A DNA stretch of 64,000 nt. Origin: Trochalopteron elliotii (Eukaryota; Chordata; Aves; Passeriformes; Leiothrichidae). The position numbers and the translations under genes were made by a program. This document shows, one piece after another, positions 59,885 through 64,000 of this stretch (positions within the stretch are counted from its first letter, which is position 1; each line of letters starts with the position of its first letter). The stretch is from assembly GCA_024734555.1 (NCBI GenBank), contig JANPWX010000438.1, positions 129,695 to 193,694 of the forward strand, given 5' to 3'. The notes under the pieces were generated by a model. That model worked only from the letters and a program-made list of their open reading frames with translations. It did not search any database and was not told the origin of the DNA.

Positions 59885-60718
59885 AGGGGACAGGGCTGAA
59901 ACTCCCCCCCCCAAAGAAGGGTGTGGGGAGGTGTCCCCCCTCAATGGGATTAGGGAGGGGGTGTGACCCCCTCCCTCAAATGCGGGGTGGGAAGGAGGAG
60001 TCCCCATCAAATGAGGGGTGTGATGCGCCCCCACCCCCAAATGGGATTGGGGAGATGATGTATCCCCCCCACCAAAAGGGGTGTGGGGAGGAGGTGTCCC
60101 CCCCAAATGGAGGGTGTGAAGGATGTGTGACCCCCCCCCCCAAATAGGATAGAGGAGGAGATATGCCCGTGCAAAAGGTGTGGGAGGGAGGAGGTGTATC
60201 CCCCAAATGGGATTTAGGAGGATGTGTCCCCAAAAAGGGGAGTGGGGAGAAGGCGTGCACCCTCCCCAAACAGGGGGTGGGAAAGGAGGTGTGAGCCCCC
60301 CCCAGATTAGACCGAGGGGATCTGCCACCCCCAAAAGGGTGTAAGAAGGAGACGTGCCTCCTAAATGAGGGGTGTAGGGAGAAGGTGTGTCCCCACAAAG
60401 GGGTGTGAGGAGGACGTGTGTCGCCCAAATGGGATTGATGTGCCCCCGCAACAGGGTGGGGGAAGGAGGACGCGTGACCCCCAAATGGGACTGACGAGAT
60501 ATGCCCCCCAAAAGAGGTTGGGGAGGAGGTGTGCCCCCCCAAAGGGAATGGGGGAGAAGGTGTGCCCCTTAAAGAGTGTGGGGGGGACATGTACCCCCCA
60601 AATGAGGGGTATGGAGGAGGTGTGCCCCCCTCCAAAGAGGGTGTGAGGAGGAGATCTGTCCCCCCAAAGGGGGGCGATGCCCCCCAGACCCCCCTTCCTA
60701 AGGATGGGGGAGACCCCC
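59885..60718. repeat. G-run/C-run minisatellite bordering the gap
   Basis: About 20 irregular units of 30-45 bases, typically ccccccaaatgggg followed by gtgtggggaggaggtgtg. Alternating C and G runs on the same strand allow hairpins and G-quadruplexes on either strand. It runs straight into the gap. Confidence 0.9.
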
Positions 60719-61104
60719 CNNNNNNNNNNNNNNNNNNNNNNNNNNNNNNNNNNNNNNNNNNNNNNNNNNNNNNNNNNNNNNNNNNNNNNNNNNNNNNNNN
60801 NNNNNNNNNNNNNNNNNNNNNNNNNNNNNNNNNNNNNNNNNNNNNNNNNNNNNNNNNNNNNNNNNNNNNNNNNNNNNNNNNNNNNNNNNNNNNNNNNNNN
60901 NNNNNNNNNNNNNNNNNNNNNNNNNNNNNNNNNNNNNNNNNNNNNNNNNNNNNNNNNNNNNNNNNNNNNNNNNNNNNNNNNNNNNNNNNNNNNNNNNNNN
61001 NNNNNNNNNNNNNNNNNNNNNNNNNNNNNNNNNNNNNNNNNNNNNNNNNNNNNNNNNNNNNNNNNNNNNNNNNNNNNNNNNNNNNNNNNNNNNNNNNNNN
61101 NNNN
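60719..61104. other. Assembly gap
   Basis: A run of about 385 undetermined bases between a G/C minisatellite and a CpG-rich segment. MLLT1 exon 1 (initiator Met and three further codons in human) is expected here or close by. Confidence 0.95.
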
Positions 61105-61480
61105 GCGGGGCCGGCGCTGTGGGTCAGGCGAGGGGCGGGAGCGGGGTCCGGCCGCCCCCTCCAGGCCCGTGTGGGGCGATGCGGCGTCTCCTCCTCTGCC
61201 GCTGCCCTCCCGGTGCTGTCCCCGCTTCTGTCCCTCGCGATGTTCCTCTTAGTGCACAACCAACACCGGCATCAGGCGTGTGGGCCTCGCCGTGCGCTCC
61301 CGGCCGCGCCATCCCGCCCCTTCTCCTCCCATCCCGCCCTCGGTCCACGTTTCCCCGACGGTGTGTTAATTCCCGACACAAATGAGGTGGGAGCAAGGGG
61401 AGACGAGGGAAGGCGCAGGTCCCGAAGCGGCGGGCTCGGCAGCCCGGGATGGCCGGGCAGGGCTCGCCTTGTTCTCCGCA
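61105..61480 (-). promoter_or_regulatory. CpG-rich segment, probable MLLT1 promoter flank
   Basis: High GC and CpG (gcgggagcggggtccggccg, ccgcgccatcccgccc) immediately upstream, in the minus-strand sense, of the expected MLLT1 exon 1. No minus-strand ATG with a MLLT1-like start and donor is visible, so the first exon is probably in the gap. Confidence 0.5.
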
Positions 61481-61499
61481 GCCCCGCTCCTTCCTGCGC

Positions 61500-62640
61500 C
61501 TTTTTTCTCTCCGTCTCTCCCTCACGTTCCCTCGTCTCATTTTTCCCTTCGTTGTCTTTCATTTTCCCTCACTGCTCCCCTTTTCCTCCTGCCCATCTCT
61601 CATTTCCCCTCAGTTTCTCCCATTTGCTCTTGTTCTCCCCCGTTTTCCCTTACCCTTTTATTCTCCGTTGTTCTCCCTCATTTTTCCCTTTGCTCTCTCT
61701 CGTTCCAATTGCCCACACTCTCATTTTCTTTCCATTTCTTTCCATTTCTTTCCTTTTCCTCTCAGTTTCCCTCACTTCTCCCATCAATCTCCCACATTTT
61801 CTCTCAGTTTCCATTTTCCCCTTGTCCCTCCTTTTTCTTTCTGTTTTTTTCCTTTCCCTCTTTCACTCTTTTTCCCTTGGTCTCCCTCATTTTCTTTCAG
61901 TTTCTCTCATTGCCCCTTCATTTTTTCTCCTTTTCCCCTCCGTCTCCTTCATTTCCCCCTCGGTGTCTGTTTTCGCTGTAGTATCCCATGTTTCCTCTCA
62001 TTTCCTCCCTCAGTCTTACTTTTTTCAGCTTCTCTCCTTTCCCCCACTCTCTCTCATTTTTCCCTCAGTTTTTCTCCTTTCCCCCCTCATTTTAATTCCT
62101 TTTCCCTTGAGAGAAAAGGGAAAAGGAATTTCCCTTCGCCCACATTTCCTTTTAAAGTTTCCATTTTCCCCTTGTCTCATGCATTTTTCCCCCAAGTCTC
62201 TCATTTCCCTCCATTTATCTCCTTTTCCCTTTGGTCTTCTTCATTTTTTCCCCTCACTCTCCCGGATTTTCCCGCTCAGTCTCACACATTTCCTCTCGGT
62301 TTCCATTTTCCTCTTGGTCACCCTCATTCCCCTCATTTTTTCCCCTCAGTCCCCTTCATTTTACCCTTCAGTTTCCTCTTTTCCCCTCATTTTCTCCTCA
62401 GTTTCTCTCCTTTTTCCCTTCGATCTCCCTCATTTTCCCCTCAGTTTCTCTCCTTCTTCCCCTCAATCTCCCTCACTTTCCCCTCCTTCTTCCCATCAGT
62501 CTCCCACATTTCCTCTCAGTTCTCATTTCCCCTTCACTTCCCTCATTTCTCCCCTTTGTCCCTCATTCCCCCGCAGTTCCCTTCCCCTCCCCGCCTTCTT
62601 TCCCCCTCTCCCCTTTCTTTCTCCCTCCCGGGGAGAGTTT
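61500..62640. repeat. Degenerate pyrimidine-rich array
   Basis: About 1.1 kb almost entirely C and T on the + strand, built of degenerate units like ctcattttcccctcagtttc spaced about 24-26 bases. A short inverted repeat (ttttcccttgagagaaaagg) at about 62100 interrupts it. A poly-T run follows at 62647-62671. Confidence 0.92.
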
Positions 62641-62671
62641 TACCCTTTTTTTTTTTTTTTTTTTTTTTTTT

Positions 62672-63779
62672 GCGTTTTAAATGACAAGTCACAGCTCTCA
62701 ATTTTGCCAGCCCTAAAGGAACCACGGGACTGATCTTTACAAGTGCTGTTGGTGACTGTTTCAGAGCAAAGTCGCTCAGAATTTTTTCTCCCTGCAACTT
62801 TCTTGTTTGAGACAGTTTGTTGATCTGTGCGAGGCAGCAGAAAAACCCCGTGTTAGCCAATAACTCTGTGTGTCGCTGACTGATCGCCACAGGCGAGGAT
62901 TAATCGGTTCCCAAATCGTTCTAAAGAGCCACTTTACCTCATCAACCTGATAGAGGATATTAGCGGAGCAAAATGCTTAATCGCTTCAGTTAACAACAAC
63001 AACAACAAAAAAGAGCCTGATTTGGGTTCCTTTAAGTGCCCCGCTTTTAATTTTCCATGTTTCTGTCTGATGCAGTCCCAAGAGACATCTCCTTGGACAG
63101 TCCCTTTTCTTCTCTATTGAGAAAGGGCCTCTTTCTCTGGGAGTTCTCATCGATATCTTTAATTGTGAACATTATTCCCATGCACGTGACTCTCGGGTCT
63201 AAATCTTTTTATTTTCTACCTCCCCATCTTGGCTATTCACTCACAGCCTCATCACAGTCCTCGGTGGTTACGTGCCCCCAGGGCTGAGTATTTCCTGGGA
63301 ATGTCTTGGTCTTTCCCAAGTTTGCTCTTGCTCTGCCGAATTTCCACCTTGTACAAGACATGTTGTTCAGACACACTAAGCCCTCAGCTTTTTCTTGAAA
63401 AATTGCCTGTTACTTCCTCTGAAACATCATTAGAGTTTGCTTTTTGTTTTCATTTCCCTCAATGGCAATTTTTCCACGCCTTTATTTCTGCCCAGCCTGG
63501 TGTTAATGGTTGTTTTTGTGCTCTCCCAGTGCAGAACACAGCTGCCATCCCACTTCTGGTTTGGACACAGGTCACTCCTCCAGCTTTCAGGGGCAGGATC
63601 TGAGCAAGAACTTGGACACTTGCAAGATGGGAAACCCAGAGCCAGGTGCCTCAGCTTCCACATGCACTCTGGCAGCCCAATAATTGGGCATTAAACCACG
63701 TTTTTACTGAACGATTTGAGGTGTCCCATTTGGGGTAAGCACCACCTGGTGCTCCAAGCACTCTCTGCTGGGACAAGCC
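62672..63779. other. Unique sequence upstream of MLLT1, no gene seen
   Basis: Repeat-free. The first 400 bases have even composition and several TAAT/ATTA and CCAAT-like cores (agccaataactc at about 62854). Confidence 0.4.
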
Positions 63780-63835
63780 CTTTGGAGCTGGACTGTGCTG
63801 ATCCCTGTGGATCCCTTCCAACTCAGGATATTCGA
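63780..63835 (+). mobile_element. CR1 tail fragment
   Basis: ccctttggagctggactgtg and gatcccttccaactcaggat; truncated, without clear terminal repeats. Confidence 0.6.
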
Positions 63836-64000
63836 TGAAGTGGCGTGAAGGGATTAATTTAAAATGTGCTGGGGTGGCTCTTTACATTCAACTGCGAAAA
63901 CACTCAAGGAGAGAAATTCCTAGAACCAGCCTTTGCTCTGCTAGCAGTTCCCAGCCTGAACCGTTTCCAGCGCAACCAATGATCAACCTACCCCCATTTT

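Noticed and set aside
59976..61259. A minus-strand open frame of 427 codons
   Set aside because: Half of it is undetermined sequence and the rest a G/C-run minisatellite.
60529..62733. A + strand open frame of 734 codons
   Set aside because: It passes through the gap and the pyrimidine array, where stop codons are excluded by base composition; the translation is Phe/Ser/Pro/Leu low complexity.

Overview
The window is a piece of a bird genome, most likely a gene-dense microchromosome. The evidence is about two dozen CR1 LINE 3' ends (many with the avian tail repeat read as cacagaat on the + strand), compact introns and GC-rich minisatellites. It carries two convergent vertebrate genes next to each other, ACSBG2 on + and MLLT1 on -. 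From memory, this order matches human 19p13.3 (RFX2-ACSBG2-MLLT1) and chicken chromosome 28. I saw no bacterial, plasmid or CRISPR features.

Layout. 1-9.1 kb is gene-free: CR1 fragments, unique sequence and two near-identical 0.36-kb blocks 5.4 kb apart. 8.8-10.9 kb is a GC-rich complex: a 22-23-bp minisatellite, a CpG-rich promoter-like segment, then a 30-bp minisatellite with a clear five-unit higher-order structure. 10.9-14.2 kb is mostly unique, with one CR1, a conserved-looking non-coding block and a CCAAT/TATA-like promoter at about 14.0-14.18 kb. 14.5-27.3 kb is ACSBG2: 14 coding exons, all splice phases consistent, 723 codons from the secure Met. Its intron 9 consists mostly of a head-to-tail pair of LTR-like units. 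27.3-28.57 kb is ACSBG2 3' UTR or flank with two poly(A) signals. 28.98-57.2 kb is MLLT1 (ENL) on the minus strand: a long 3' UTR, then 11 of its 12 coding exons. Coding exon 1, only the first four or so codons in the family, is not visible and probably lies in the 385-base gap at 60,720-61,104. The gap is flanked by a G/C-run minisatellite (59.9-60.7 kb) and a CpG-rich segment (61.1-61.5 kb), followed by a 1.1-kb pyrimidine-only-like array (61.5-62.6 kb). The rest is unique sequence.

The two proteins act in different processes. ACSBG2 activates long-chain fatty acids to acyl-CoA in the cytosol or on membranes. MLLT1/ENL is a nuclear acyl-lysine reader in the super elongation and DOT1L complexes. 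Their adjacency is conserved synteny, not a pathway. I did not find a new enzymatic or defence system. The unusual material is in the repeats: a higher-order 30-bp array full of 5'-splice-site-like sequences, a tandem LTR pair just ahead of an exon, and a strand-asymmetric pyrimidine array upstream of MLLT1.
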